A stretch of 64,000 bases of DNA, from positions 25,230 through 89,229 of the forward strand of contig JASANC010003250.1 of NCBI GenBank assembly GCA_030248135.1. The letters are read 5' to 3'. Below are positions 1 to 13,725 of the stretch, in pieces (position 1 is the first letter of the stretch; each line of letters begins with the position of its first letter). This DNA comes from Theristus sp. LFF4_11. Its lineage: Eukaryota > Nematoda > Chromadorea > Monhysterida > Xyalidae. The position numbers were made by a program, and so were the translations under genes. Below the pieces are notes generated by a model. The model was not told where the DNA came from and did not search any database. It saw only the letters and a program-made list of their open reading frames with translations.

Positions 1-1247
1 ATCTGCGACAAAACCACGTTTCATTGTGACCATTTTAAAATGAATTTCAGATAAAAAAACCTATCATCAGTACCCACCGTTGTAAAAATCCTGATGCACC
101 TGACGCTCGTTCTGGTTCGACTCGATCAGCAGCCCGGCGCTGCCCTGGAGATGACGAAGGGACAACAAAATGAAAAGTCCAACCCAATGGAGCTTAGTAC
201 TTTGCTCGTGGCAAGGGCACTCACCCGCGGGACGCTCAGCGTCCATTTACCCTTGCCTTTTTTACCTTTCACCTATTTATTGTGGACTTATTCAAACGTG
301 TCCTGACTAAAAATATATAAAATGACGCCATTTGCTTTAAAAACGCCCGTTTGTCAAAGTACAGGCACTAAAATGTCAGTTTCATGTGACTGATTCGACA
401 TTCACCATTTATTTACGGGAGGAAATCGGCTAAACGGAAAGTCTGGTATGCTTTGAACGGCAAGCGCATGTTTGGCGGCACATGACGTCATTTCAGTGGG
501 ACACGTTTAAAAAAATAGGTCATACTTTTTTAACCATTTGCCTACAGTTCCATGGCTTCACTCAGAGTTCCTAACTTGACTACAAAGTTTCTTCTAAACT
601 TGAAGGAGTCGATGAGCTACAAATCAAAAAGCCACAGTTGCTTCCATTTAACGTTCCATGCCCGTTACCTCATCAATTTCCATAAGCACTGCTGAATCAT
701 CTTCATTTTCGTTGTCCATGAAATGACCGTTTGGGTACATCACTCTCTACACCGTGATTGTCACTCGCAAATGTAAAAACGTTCAAATCGCGAATGCAAC
801 TGTTCTTCTGGTGCAAAGCATTTGAAAAATACGGTTGACAAAAAAACGTTTCCAACAGTGATAGAAAAGACAGTCGGTTGGGCTTCAATCCACGACTTTT
901 GTAAGATTGAACAGTTTACAAATGGTCTTTCACCTCCAACGCAGTATCAGAGATTGACACAAATACATGTATGTTTTATTCACAACGTAAACACAGCAAA
1001 TAAAATTTAAAAAAAGTTCAAATTGCAAGAACACAGAATTTTGAAAAAAACCAATCACGAGAGTTTTACTAGAACAAGAACGAGACCACGGTAACAATGC
1101 AGGCTAAGCAATCACTATTCAGCAACAAAAAACGTTGAAAAGCGTACTCAGTCAAAAAATTACAAAAAAAATACAAAAAACAAAACAAAAAGAACCCAAA
1201 ACACGCTCTGATTCCCATTCAGCTCTGCGTTTGCTTTTAGCTGATCT
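1..1247. other. Gene-poor AT-rich stretch with one MITE
   Basis: I see no convincing gene here. It contains one copy of the 240-bp CRE-bearing MITE (listed separately). On the minus strand at about 652-720 there is a very short acidic open frame that begins MDNENEDD and ends soon after. It could be the tail of a decayed gene, but nothing around it supports splicing. Confidence 0.5.
276..528. mobile_element. CRE-bearing MITE, copy 1
   Basis: About 240 bp, shared with 36768-37001 and 58224-58468. The ends are inverted versions of each other: near the left end AAACGTGTCC is followed by an AAATGACG(T/C)CAT block, and the right end carries the reverse complement. This copy has a small AT insertion near its left end and a one-base change in the left TGACGTCA. 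There is no coding capacity, so this looks like a non-autonomous DNA transposon. Confidence 0.75.
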
Positions 1248-1255
1248 CTTCACCG

Positions 1256-2001
1256 CAGGGTTTTTTTGACGCAAAATCGTGCGTCAATGACGAAAAATAA
1301 TTTGGGCTGACGCAAAAAAATTCGGCCGTTTGCGTCAGCTGACGCAAACAAATTTCGAGGACGTCATGAGGCCATTTTTGGGTTATTTATGCACTGATTG
1401 AAAATTTTTCCGCGCCTTCGGCGCAGACCACGGACTTCTCATAATTTTGTCTGACAATGCCGATCATGCAAATGTGATGAATTACATGGTCAGCTGATTC
1501 ATCGTTTGTTTTCAATATTGTTGTTCAGTGTTATGTTGACGGTTCGATGTAACAACACAGTGGCGTATATTGTTGATTTGACCGTTTCTAGGTTCACCTA
1601 GCTTCTATCCTGAGCTAGCTTCCACCTAGCTGCACCTTTTGTTCGCTCCGTCCTGTGTCTAATCTGAACTGAACAAGTCTGAACAGGTGTCGTCATAGAA
1701 GCTCTACAGATCTAAAAATCAAGTCTAGAAACTGAACAGCCATTACAAAAAGTCTAGGCCCCGTAAAGCTTTGTTTCTGCGCAGCAGGGGTTGTCAAATG
1801 CCAAAATCACCTTGTTGTTTGACCACAGGCGTCAAAAACGATACTGTTAGTGATGAATGGCGCAAAAAATTTTTCTTCTTTATCGTTATTTGTTCAATTT
1901 AGACTGGTATCATTTTGACGCAAGAAAATTTGTGCTGACGCAAAATTTTTCGACCGTTTGCGTCAATTGACGCAAGAAAAACTTGACGAAAAAAAACCCT
2001 G
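1256..2001. mobile_element. Non-autonomous hAT-like element with perfect 8-bp TSD
   Basis: The ends are inverted repeats starting CAGGGTTTTTTT, the CAGGG start being typical of hAT elements. The element is flanked on both sides by the same 8 bases, CTTCACCG, at 1248-1255 and 2002-2009, which is the hAT target-duplication length. Inside each end lie repeated TTTGCGTCAnnTGACGCAA palindromes. At about 746 bp it carries no transposase frame. The clean duplication suggests an insertion that has not decayed much. Confidence 0.85.
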
Positions 2002-2009
2002 CTTCACCG

Positions 2010-2843
2010 TATCTTCATTTTTCAATTTCACAAACAAGATTGCCAAAAACGCAAAGTAACTTTCGAACATATTAAAAGAGGAAATAATCCAAAGGAATGA
2101 GCGAAGAACACCACAAATAAACTGATTGACCCAAAAACTGAAAAAAAAACGATAATCACTGCGCGATAAACATTCGAAAACCCGCATCGAGTTGACACAC
2201 GGCCCCAAACAACTTTCCAATTCCTGGCGTCAAAATAATCTTCCCAAAAAATACATCGACGGCTGACTGAACCAGCCCGCCTTCATTTAAACCTCACCAG
2301 GTTACTTCAAAAAAGGTAACACATTCTACCAAAACATATTGCTTAGTAAAAATCAACTAGCGCTGTTATTTAGGACTTATTAAAATTAAAATTGTAATCA
2401 ATTCTTGGATTAAATTAGGGGATAATTAATATTTAACGACATGTAAAACACCCTGACTGACATAAATTGAAACAGGTGGATGATCATGGGAAAGACAATG
2501 AATAAACTGGCGAGAGCAAAGGACAAAGAACTGTGACAACAACAAGCGTATCAAGCATGCGTTGCCTTTGCATTCGCCAGCAATCGTAATTAATCCGCCG
2601 TTAAAAAACACAGGACATCTATCTAACGAGAGAAACATTCAATTTAAAAATTGTGTTCGAGTGTTTTAGAAAACTGGTATGGGGGTAAAGTGACTGACAT
2701 AAATAATCGTTGGTCAAGCGGTCGATCGACACTTCTGAATAAGACCAATCGGCTAACAGTGTCATTTTCGTGAATTGCGTTTGCAAAGCGATTCAATTCT
2801 GCATAGACCTATCGACCAACAATCACACACAAAAAACGCTCGG
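2010..2843. other. Intergenic, 3' of LAMP
   Basis: AT-rich DNA lying downstream of the minus-strand LAMP gene, so it includes that gene's 3' untranslated region. Nothing else recognisable is seen. Confidence 0.4.
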
Positions 2844-5800
2844 TTAAACCGATGAATATCCCTGGCGTTTCGCGCGCGCACGACCGATCAAATAGGCGAC
2901 CAGCACGATGATGACCAACGCGGCGAGACACGCGCCGACGATGATCGGCACCAGGTCAGACGTGGCCAGGTCGGCGTCGCACAGTTGCGCTGCAAGAAAA
3001 CACACGCTGCATGAACGCTCGGCACAGCAACATGTACAGTATATTTGTTTAAACCTGTGAGTTTTTTGCCAGCAGAATGCAGAGCCCGCATCAACTGAAA
3101 TGACGAAGAATTGAACCGGAACTATAGGCTTTATAGAAACATTTGTATGTCGTTGTTCCAACCCGATACAGTTTCTTCTTTTTTCGCGGGCTCTGTATTT
3201 TGCTAAAAAGGTGACAGGTTTAAAAACATATGCTGTACGAACAGGCTAAGATGCATGATTGAAGCAACCGCAACACAACCAGAACATTGAATTGTCTTCA
3301 AGTAGAAACGATCATCACAGGTTCGCGTGATTGGAGTAAATGCAGAATGGAATATACCAAAGACGAACACTTTAAGGCAAACTGTTTGAGGTAAGAAAAC
3401 CATGAACAAACGTGATTTGAATGTGTCCGCGTCTGTGAGCGCCTGCACACGCAGCTGCGCCAACACCAGTGTGAATTGATCGCTCACTATCACCCGTGTG
3501 CTGCCCTTCTCACACTGATACGACTGGCCGATCGGTGTTGAGATTGCGTTCACGGCCGATTCATGAACACCCTTCGTTTTGCCAGTGGCTGCAATGGAAG
3601 CATAGAACTGTGTTTGTGCATGAAAATGTGTGTGGTGCAGCTGTGACATCACTGTTTGCAGCAACCCTCCCTAAAAATTCCCTCCCTCCCTAGCAACCCT
3701 AAACCCACCCTCCTCATGTAAATTTCAGAGTTCCGAACCACTCTATGGAAAAAATCTATAGCTCGAACCTGTTTGTGCAATTGATTTCATCACGCTAGCA
3801 GTACTGTTCCAGATCAAAAAACTCTAAACAACAAAAAAATCACACTGACCACCCGGAAACTTTTGCGCCACCGCGGAGTCCTTGTAGTCGTAGTCCAGAC
3901 GCACTCTGCCGAGCTTGAAATTCTTGTCGTTCTTATCGGGCGAGAACTGCAATGCCAACTTCCAGCTGTTCCAGAAATCCAGCACTAGCACGTCAGAGTC
4001 GTTTGCGGACGCCGCACAGCTGCTCGCAGGGTCGACGGTGACGTGCTGGCCAGCAAGCGGGTACGAGTCGGTCACGTTGTGCGTCTGCGTTTGCATTGCT
4101 CACGTTGATGCTGATGCTTGCTTATGATCGCTTATGTTATATTCAATATCAACACTCAAACAACAACGTTCATTGAAGCTTCTGCAGAACTGCAGATCAA
4201 ACAAAACGCGTTCGCCCCACTGACGGTGTTCGCGTGCGGGTCGTCTTTCTCGTAGGTGAGTTTGAGGCTGATGGCCGCTTTCATGATGACGCACGTGACC
4301 GTGGCGTTGTCGTGCGACTCAGTGACGTTCCAGGTTGCCGCTGTCGCCGGCTCGGGCGTCGTCGTTGGTGGGGGTGCTGGCGTGGTCGTGTGCGTGTCCT
4401 CGGCACACACCAACGCGTCTGCAGCAGCAACAGCTGGTTGGTGTTTGGTTGAATGACATGCAGTCGAACAAAATACCAACTCTAAATTACATAGGCAGTC
4501 CGCTGATTGGTTGGTGATCACGTGATGCATGCTTTTCTGCGGAGGCATGGTTGTGGAGGCGCAGTATGGTTTGCATGGCGTGGTCACCAGCCAATCAGCG
4601 AAGTGCCTATAATTTAGAGTTCGACTGCATCTGAAGCAAACCGACCCACCCACAAAAATACTTCACATTGTCAGAATTATGGTCATCATGCACCAAGACA
4701 CAACCCGTTTTTCGTTTTTTTTCTAAGTTTTTCTAACTCGCCTTTATAAGTTTCCATCGCGAGGTGCTGCAAACCCTTTTGTGTTACCTGATATCTGCAA
4801 ACCCTGATTACCTTTCGTGTAGTCAGTGCCGAAGGCCACAATTTTCGAGCGGGTCATCTGCAACTGAGCGCTGGTGTTGTTGGCCCACGTTTCGTTCGCT
4901 GTGTCCGCAGTAAAATGCAAAGCGCTCGAGCAGAAGAATGATTTTCCATCTTTCACGACCGCCCGGTTGATGGGAAACGTGAACTCGTAGATAGAGCCTG
5001 CAATAATTCGCAGAATAGCAGTGCTAGTTTTGACAGAATTCTTCTTTTTACGTTTTCTGACGAACGGAAATTTTCAATGTTTTTTTCCAATTCCGACATT
5101 GGCATTTGCGCTCAGCTGTCCGCACCCCTGCTTGCCCACTTGAGTTCGGTAAGTTCGGGGTTTGAAACAGGTAGGCGGAACTTTTTTAGAATGAAGATTC
5201 TCAGTTTCATCAATTACGCGAACACAAACGAGCACCACGTAACTGTGGACAACGACGCAGCTCCTACACAGCGTCCACGCACGGCCGAAACTGCTCGGTC
5301 GGCCAAATTGCGTCACTCCCTATTCCGTCCCGGGCCATGAACAACAACAACAACAGCACCACCCAACTGACCGTAATCTTTCGCTCGGTCACTGAACTGA
5401 AACGGCTTATCGTTGAGCACGGGCACACTCAGCTGAGCGTGCGTGAGCGTCACCCCGCCAGAGGCGTCCTTCTCAAAGTACAGTGCAAACGTGGCCCTGT
5501 CGCCGGCGCTGTCCGCCCATCTGATGATCGTCTCCAAATGGTTGGCGTCCGTTTGCTGTGCACTCTGCGTCAGCCCATCGTTGGTGATCTCGACACTGGT
5601 GGTGCTCTGAACAAAGATCATAATCATCACTTAGAACGAACAAGCAACACTGCCCCGGCAGAAACGTGCACACGAGATGTCGAGTGTGAAGCGTGCAACA
5701 ATTGCAACACCCAAACCACCGCAAGTCAGGCAACATTGTTCGCCCAATGCATTTCTGCGCAACACCTACAGTCGAACTCTAAATTATAGAGAATCAGCTG

Positions 5801-6374
5801 ATTGGTTACTGGTCACGTGTTGCATACTTTCTGTACAAAAATCGATTCCGCTTCTACAGCAATTTCTGTACAGAAAATATGCATCACGTGATCAGCAACA
5901 ATCAGTTTATTGCCTATAATCTAGAGTTCCACTACTGTGGTGATCGTGCGCCAAACAAACGCATTGTTGCACTCACAGTTTTGCCGTCAGTTTTCAGGGG
6001 GTACGTGACGCGAAACGTGAAGCGGGACTGCACTTTGGCGACCACCGTGCTGCCGACGGAGAACGTAAAGTCCACCGGGTGGTTCTCGATTTGAGCGGCT
6101 GCTGGAAAACAAACCAAAAAAATCACAGCGAATAAACCCAGATCCCAACGTTTCAGTGTTTCAGGGTTCTGTGCTGAAGTGTCACGGAATAATGTCCATG
6201 GGATCAACATGAAACATTGAAGTTTCGCCAATTCTTTGAAAGAAATAACTGGTGCAAAACTTTTGACGACTCTTGACAATCAAATCGAATCGATACTCAC
6301 AAAGCAAAATGGCCCATCAAACAAAACTCACCAACGCCCATCAAAAAGGTAGCAAGCAGCAATTGTTTCATCAT
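2844..6374 (-). CDS. Lysosome-associated membrane glycoprotein (LAMP family)
   Basis: A heavily glycosylated type I membrane protein of the lysosomal limiting membrane. About eight exons run down the minus strand. Exon 1 (6374-6332) begins [13 protein letters not shown], a signal peptide. Exons at 6101-5977, 5606-5360 and 4997-4812 make the first lumenal domain, with N-glycosylation sequons such as NNTS. The exon at 4418-4221 opens with a proline/threonine hinge ([15 protein letters not shown]) and starts the second LAMP domain; exons near 4095-3855 and 3550-3405 continue it. The last exon (about 2992-2844) has one transmembrane helix ([20 protein letters not shown]), a short basic tail and terminal GYSSV, a GYxxΦ lysosomal sorting signal at the very C-terminus, as in animal LAMPs. 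Two CACGTG-bearing MITEs sit in its introns. The splice into the 4095 exon is uncertain. Confidence 0.85.
4458..4630. mobile_element. CACGTG-bearing MITE in LAMP intron, copy 1
   Basis: The inverted-repeat ends read ATGCAGTCGAAC... and ...GTTCGACTGCAT. Inside are inverted CTGATTGGTTGGT and ACCAGCCAATCAG blocks and a GATCACGTGATGCATGC palindrome. There is no coding capacity. Related copies lie at 5768-5935, 8183-8330 and 8735-8907. Confidence 0.8.
5768..5935. mobile_element. CACGTG-bearing MITE in LAMP intron, copy 2
   Basis: Same family as 4458-4630. The ends carry ACAGTCGAACTCTAAATTAT and its degenerate inverse. It has GGTCACGTGTTGCAT on one arm and ATGCATCACGTGATC on the other, so it carries two CACGTG E-boxes. 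Confidence 0.75.
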
Positions 6375-7194
6375 GTCGGACTGAGAAACTTTGTTCAATG
6401 CTCACCCGAACAAATACGCTGCAGAACAGAAAACGATTTCGCAATCTTTGTTGGACACGCTGAAAAACATCATTCGGCTACATTGAAACGTGAAAAACGC
6501 CATCCAAAAAAATCAACATTACACACGTAGTGCAAATGGTTTTGGTCGAAAAAAACGGGAAACCATTGTGGTGGTGACTTTGTGATTCTCAGTCGATTGA
6601 TAAAAACGCAAGCGTAGCACTGAAAACGTGTTCAGAAGCCAAAAACATGCGCACGTATGTATAAAGTTAGTAGCAAAACGAATACAAGATAAAATAGCAC
6701 GATAGTGAAATACAGCATTTCATCAAAATATGCAGCAGCCCGCTTACCAGGCACAAGCTAGCGAATGCAGCAACAAGCAGCAAAGCTTGGCAATGCAAAC
6801 TGCGTGAGTCATATTGCGGAAATTTACCCGTTTTTTTCGATACTTTGCTTGGTCATCCAACCGATGACTAAAACGAAACGAAACTGCAGTTTGCCTGCAA
6901 TGCAGAGGCCCACTTGTTGCTTACAACGCTTCGCATAATATAAACATTTCATAACTAACATCAACACCGCACAGTTTTATTCTGCGTTTCAACAAAAACT
7001 CGTGTGCAACAAAAATCGCCGGATTTCTCCAGAATCTGGTCATTACGAGTTCACCCAAAACAACAAACAAACCATCCGTCAACAAAACAACAGTGAAATC
7101 GCCTAACAGACATTCATGTTTTCGATTTTGCCATACTTTCTTGAAAAAGATTTCTTTTGTGGAAACACCAACAACAACTAAAAGTTAAACGATT
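6375..7194. other. Intergenic between LAMP and RPS5
   Basis: Holds the likely LAMP promoter side and the 3' end of the minus-strand RPS5 gene. AT-rich, with no further gene or repeat that I can support. Confidence 0.4.
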
Positions 7195-9239
<2,045 letters not shown>

Positions 9240-9473
9240 ATGATGACTTTCGCGGGTTAACAAAATCTGAGAAAACACGTGGAGTGGAAGAAAAACACAA
9301 GAAATTGTTTTTGTGAATGACACTGTAACATTCATGAGCAAAAAGCCGGTCAAATACAGGGTTCTTTTACTTGCGCATGTGGCATGCACGCACAGGGTTA
9401 TTGTTACAGAAAGCAAAAATCGCCATTTTTGTTTTTGTGTTTAAAAAAAAGTTGTGCCAATTCAATCCGCTTT
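9240..9473. promoter_or_regulatory. Region upstream of RPS5
   Basis: The 5' flank of the minus-strand RPS5 gene, so its promoter should lie here. It contains a C/T-rich run on the minus strand near 9280-9300, but no TATA box that I would call. Confidence 0.3.
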
Positions 9474-10454
9474 ATGATGGATGCCGTTCACATGATTGCA
9501 TGAAACAGTCATACGTCTGAAATTGGTGCCCACGGGTTACGGTAGCGTAGTTTTGGGTCTTGACCCGAAGTTGCAGAAAACCTCTTTGTTTCTTGGGAAT
9601 AACAGTTGAAACCTTTTAGAAACATGCAGCATTTATAACAGAATGTCAAAAACCGGATTCCAAGGATTACGGTAACTCTGCAGTGGGTCTCGACACGATT
9701 TTTTAAAAACGTCCTTTTATTGCCAAGATAAGCTACTAGAATGATGGATGCCGTTCACATGATTGCATGTAACAGTCATATGTCGGAAGTTTGGTCCCAC
9801 GGGTTACGGTAGCGGTAGTTTTGGGTCTTGACACGAAGTTGCTGAAAACCACTTTGTTTCTTGTGAATAACAGTTGAAACCTTTTAGAAACATGCAACGG
9901 AACTCAGAAAACACTCGGCTGTCCCATTCAGCGACGTTCAGCAAACGGCGGCTACGAAATTGGCATGTGCTGTATAGCTACTCTCAGGGTGACATCGCCA
10001 CTTTTACTACATGTACAAACGCAGCTAATGTTACACAACATTTTTGCTTGAGAAGACATTTGTTCGCGACCCTTCGAGTCACTTGCTGCATTCGTTACCG
10101 GGTTTCATTGGCATACTTTCTCATTTTCACGACTGCGATGTCAAAGTTTTCTGTCAACCCACCAATCATGTGAACGGTATCCATCATTCTAGTAGCTTTT
10201 CTTGGCAATAACAGGACGTTTTTAAGCAATCGTGTCGAGATCTACTGCAGAGTTACCGTAATCCTTGAAATCCGGTTTTTGACATTCTGTTATAATGCTG
10301 CATGTTTCTAAAAGGGTTCAAGTGTTATTCACAAGAAACAAAGTGGTTTTCTGCAACTTCGTGTCAAGACCCAAAACTGCCGCTACCGTAACCCGTGGGC
10401 ACCAATTTCAGACGTATGACTGTTTCATGCAATCATGTGAACGGTATCCATCAT
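9474..10454. mobile_element. Fold-back element with long inverted arms and nested inner copy
   Basis: The outer arms, about 9474-9740 and 10191-10454, are inverted copies of each other over roughly 265 bp, beginning ATGATGGATGCCGTTCACAT. Between them is a second unit (about 9743-10190) with the same ATGATGGATGCCGTTCACAT ends, flanked by CTACTAGA and TCTAGTAG. The simplest reading is one member inserted at the palindrome centre of another. There is no transposase frame. Confidence 0.75.
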
Positions 10455-11589
10455 AAATATCCATCAAGCACATAAATACAACATTTAGTGCACTTGACAA
10501 GCTCACCACAGACCCACTCTCTATCTAAAATTTCAAATTCAAATAACTTCTTCAAATTTTTGAATTTCAAAAAACCCATACACACAGGATTACTCAGCAG
10601 AACGAGGGCTTTCATTTGAGCCATCAATCAGCGCGCTGCGATGAAATTTGAGCGGACCCGTATTTTGAAGGAGTACCGGAATCTGTTTCATTGTGCGACG
10701 CTTAAAAACGCCGAATAAAACAGAAAACAGAAACAGAATGAGTATGAGAGAGACAGAAATACGGTTCGAAAAAGGGGCATGAAAATCTCGATTTTTGATG
10801 TAAATTTTTTTAATCCATTAAATTTTTTTCAAAATGCCGAAAAAAACTGATGGCCGACAAAAATAGGTGCATTCAAATCGCGTTGATGCGTTGTGTTCGA
10901 ATTTTTGCACTTTCAGTTGTCCTTTCGAAAACTTGCCAGCACTGCGCTGCTTGTGGTCAAAAAATGCTCGTGGTTTTTCGTTCGTGCAATGCAATGCAGC
11001 AAACCGTTTGTGTTCTTTCAGGATTTTCCTTTGTTCTTCGTCAGACTTCAGTTCAGACGCCAGTCGAAGTGAGGAAGTGCTTCAATTTCAATTTGAATTT
11101 CGTCGATGTCTAACTTCAACTTCAACTTTTGTTCTGTCGATGAATTGTTCTGTTTTTTTGGCCTGAATTGAAAATCAATTCAATTCAAAGTTTCAAACGA
11201 AAGTAGAAATTGTCAAATAAATTCTGCAAAAAAAGTTCACACGAAATTCTCCGCAAAAAAATCACTTTCTGTGTTTCAAACAAACTTTAACGCATTTTCA
11301 GATGAAAGCACATTTTTTATGGCAAAAATTCGTTTTTATTAATAAAAAATCAATTAAAAATCTCGATTAAAAAAAGAACTTAAAAAATTCAAACAAGTCA
11401 CGGACGGAATGACGGACTGGGGGAATGAATGAGAGAATGTGAAATCAAATCCGGTACCAGGTCGATCCGGTACCAATTGAAATTTTCAGCTGTTTTACGG
11501 GTTTTTAGCGCTCAATTCGTTATGTTTTCGATTTTTCTTTGGTTGATTGTTGATACGATTGTTGATGATACGATATGAGACGACGACGA
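10455..11589. other. AT-rich repeat-island sequence without genes
   Basis: No coding exon is supported. Around 11446-11500 there is a CCGGTACCAGGTCGATCCGGTACC block that matches, in inverted orientation, the start of the microsatellite at 13340. The two may be remnants of one element split by later insertions. Confidence 0.4.
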
Positions 11590-11597
11590 CTTGCGAC

Positions 11598-12634
11598 TAG
11601 GGTTAGGGAAAAAAAATTCGGATTTTTTTTTAAATTTAAAAAAAAATTAAAAAAAAAATTTTTTTTTACAAGTTAGGTTCGTTCGAAGCGTCTCGTCGAG
11701 CTGAGTTCATCTAGACTATTTTCAGAACGATCCGGGAAACTATAAGAGCGAAAATCGTGTTTTATTGAAATTATGTCCATTTCATAGCGGGAAAGTTGCA
11801 TTTTCAACAGTAAAACAGGGCAATTTTTCACGTGTACTTGAATATTGAACCGTTCTTAGTGGTTCCTCTTTAGAAAATTACCAAAATTTGACTGTGTTCA
11901 AAAATTCCTGTTTGCTGTAGCTAAGTCGGCAACCCCTGTCGACCCGGTCGCCCCCCCCCCCCCAAGACACTTACTTTCAGGTTCAACCAGCTATGCTATC
12001 TGCCACATGGCGAGAGCCCACTCTTCAAATCATCGTATCGAAAACACGTACCATGATTTCGCGATCACGTTGCGGGCAACTGACAGACGCAAGTTTAACA
12101 CGTTAGTTTAGCTCAGCACGCAAGTTTTAACATGTGGCCATGTTATCGGGTATCTGAAAAACGGTCGTGTGATGTGGTATTAACCAACATCTCCGCTCAA
12201 ATTGTTTGACAATATATCGCACAACTCCATTGTAGACCTATAACATACGCCAATCAACAAGATATCATGTTCATCTCATGGCCTACCGACTGAAAAACAT
12301 GTTCTAAGTTGCAAGAAAACGATTTCTGAAACGATATTTCAATTCAGTTAAGTCATTTCAACGCTAAAAATTGACTCTAGAAGTCATCCAAATCGAAAAA
12401 CATGGAGTACGTCGGTCAAAATGACCAAATAATGACATTTACCTAAGCACACAAAGAAGTTGGGAAGAAAATTTGGTTTGAACTTTCAAAAAATTATGCC
12501 ATAAATCGAATTTTCAGAGCAAAGTAGAAGAAAAAATTTTCAAATTTTTTTTTAAGTTTAAAAAAAAAATCCAAATTTAAAAAAAAAACGAAAAAAAAAA
12601 TAAAAAATTTTTTTTTTCAAAGCCCCTAACCCTA
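11598..12634. mobile_element. TAGGGTT-ended DNA element, copy 1 (complete)
   Basis: Ends are TAGGGTTAGGG on the left and CCCCTAACCCTA on the right, each followed by T/A-rich runs. Identical 8-bp flanks CTTGCGAC at 11590-11597 and 12635-12642 mark a target-site duplication. A second full copy at 41515-42575 is nearly identical and has its own 8-bp duplication. It carries no transposase frame, so it is a non-autonomous element, hAT-like by duplication length. It includes a poly-C tract near 11950. Confidence 0.9.
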
Positions 12635-13337
12635 CTTGCGACACTTGGTTGGTTTTGGGAATCGTAATCTGATTCTGAAAAAAGCAAAACAAGTGTACCT
12701 AGAGATGTCAAGAAAAAAAAATTTTCTATTTTTTTTCTTTAAAAAAAAAAATTTTTTTAATTTTTTTTTAAATGAAAGTTGTTCAGAATTTTTCAGGGAG
12801 TCCGAATATCACCATCTGAGGAGCCACCGACTTACCATATGACCCCCACTCATATGGGAGGAGGGTGAAAATTTCAGACTTGGTTTCGGCGACCCCATTT
12901 TCCCACCGACGACATCACGTCTCGTGTTTTGCCTCTCAATTCACCTCAAATAACACGGAAACAAGTTTAACAACAAACCGGTGTGATCATGCTGACGACA
13001 CGACACAAATTAAAAAAAAAATTTTTTTTGACCCTTACATCTCCAAGTGTACCAAATGTTTTTTCATTTTCTGAACTATTTTCCAGAAGAATAAAGCTCC
13101 AAGACGGTGAAAATTTGCAAAATTATCAGCTCAGCAAGAAAAGGAGAACAAAATAAAAATATGAAGACTGATTCGGTTCTCTTTTGGAGTTGAGGAAAAA
13201 TGTCTGTTGTTTTTATTTTCATATTTCCCGCGAAAAAACCTGCGGTAAAATGTTTCAGACATCAGATAAAATGAGAGAAACGAAGAAAAATGGAAAACAA
13301 ATCAGAAACAAATCGAATTGAATGCCAAAACAGTTGA

Positions 13338-13475
13338 AAATTTCAATTGGTACCGGATCGACCGAGTACCGGATCGACCGAGTACCGGATCGACCGAGTA
13401 CCGGATCGACCTGGTACCGGATCGACCGGTACCGGATCGACCGTACCGGATCGACCGGTACCGGATCGACCGCAT
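13338..13475. repeat. Microsatellite of 14-17 bp units
   Basis: Tandem units around ACCGGATCGACCGAGT, then shorter ACCGGATCGACCGGT variants, about eight in all. The unit is itself nearly palindromic (GGTACCGGATCGACC). Confidence 0.85.
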
Positions 13476-13559
13476 GCCAGGCAAACCAATAACCAAACCG
13501 GTGGTCTTCATTTTTTTTCTATCGAACACTGAGCACTGCACTCAGTACCGTGGGCCCAA

Positions 13560-13725
13560 ACAAATTTTCGAAGGGGGGGGGGGTATGGTGCCGTGGGGGG
13601 GGGGGGGGGGTGCCGACCAAAAGGTGTGGGGGGGGCCAACCTATGGTAACGTGGGACCCCCCCAGGGGGGTCCCATGGGGGGGGGGGTGCATTTTTTCAA
13701 AATTTTCTGTGGGGGGGGGTCCACC
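13560..13725. repeat. G-rich low-complexity tract with C/G hairpin
   Basis: Runs of 7-14 Gs alternate with short spacers. It includes GGGACCCCCCCAGGGGGGTCCC at about 13652, an almost perfect hairpin. G-quadruplex potential is high on the plus strand. It sits directly against the truncated TAGGGTT element. Confidence 0.7.

Noticed and set aside
652..720. Short acidic minus-strand frame starting MDNENEDD
   Set aside because: Only about 23 codons, no flanking gene structure.
10850..11166. Overlapping 87- and 99-residue frames
   Set aside because: Two frames are open over the same AT-rich DNA, both begin without context, and neither resembles a protein.
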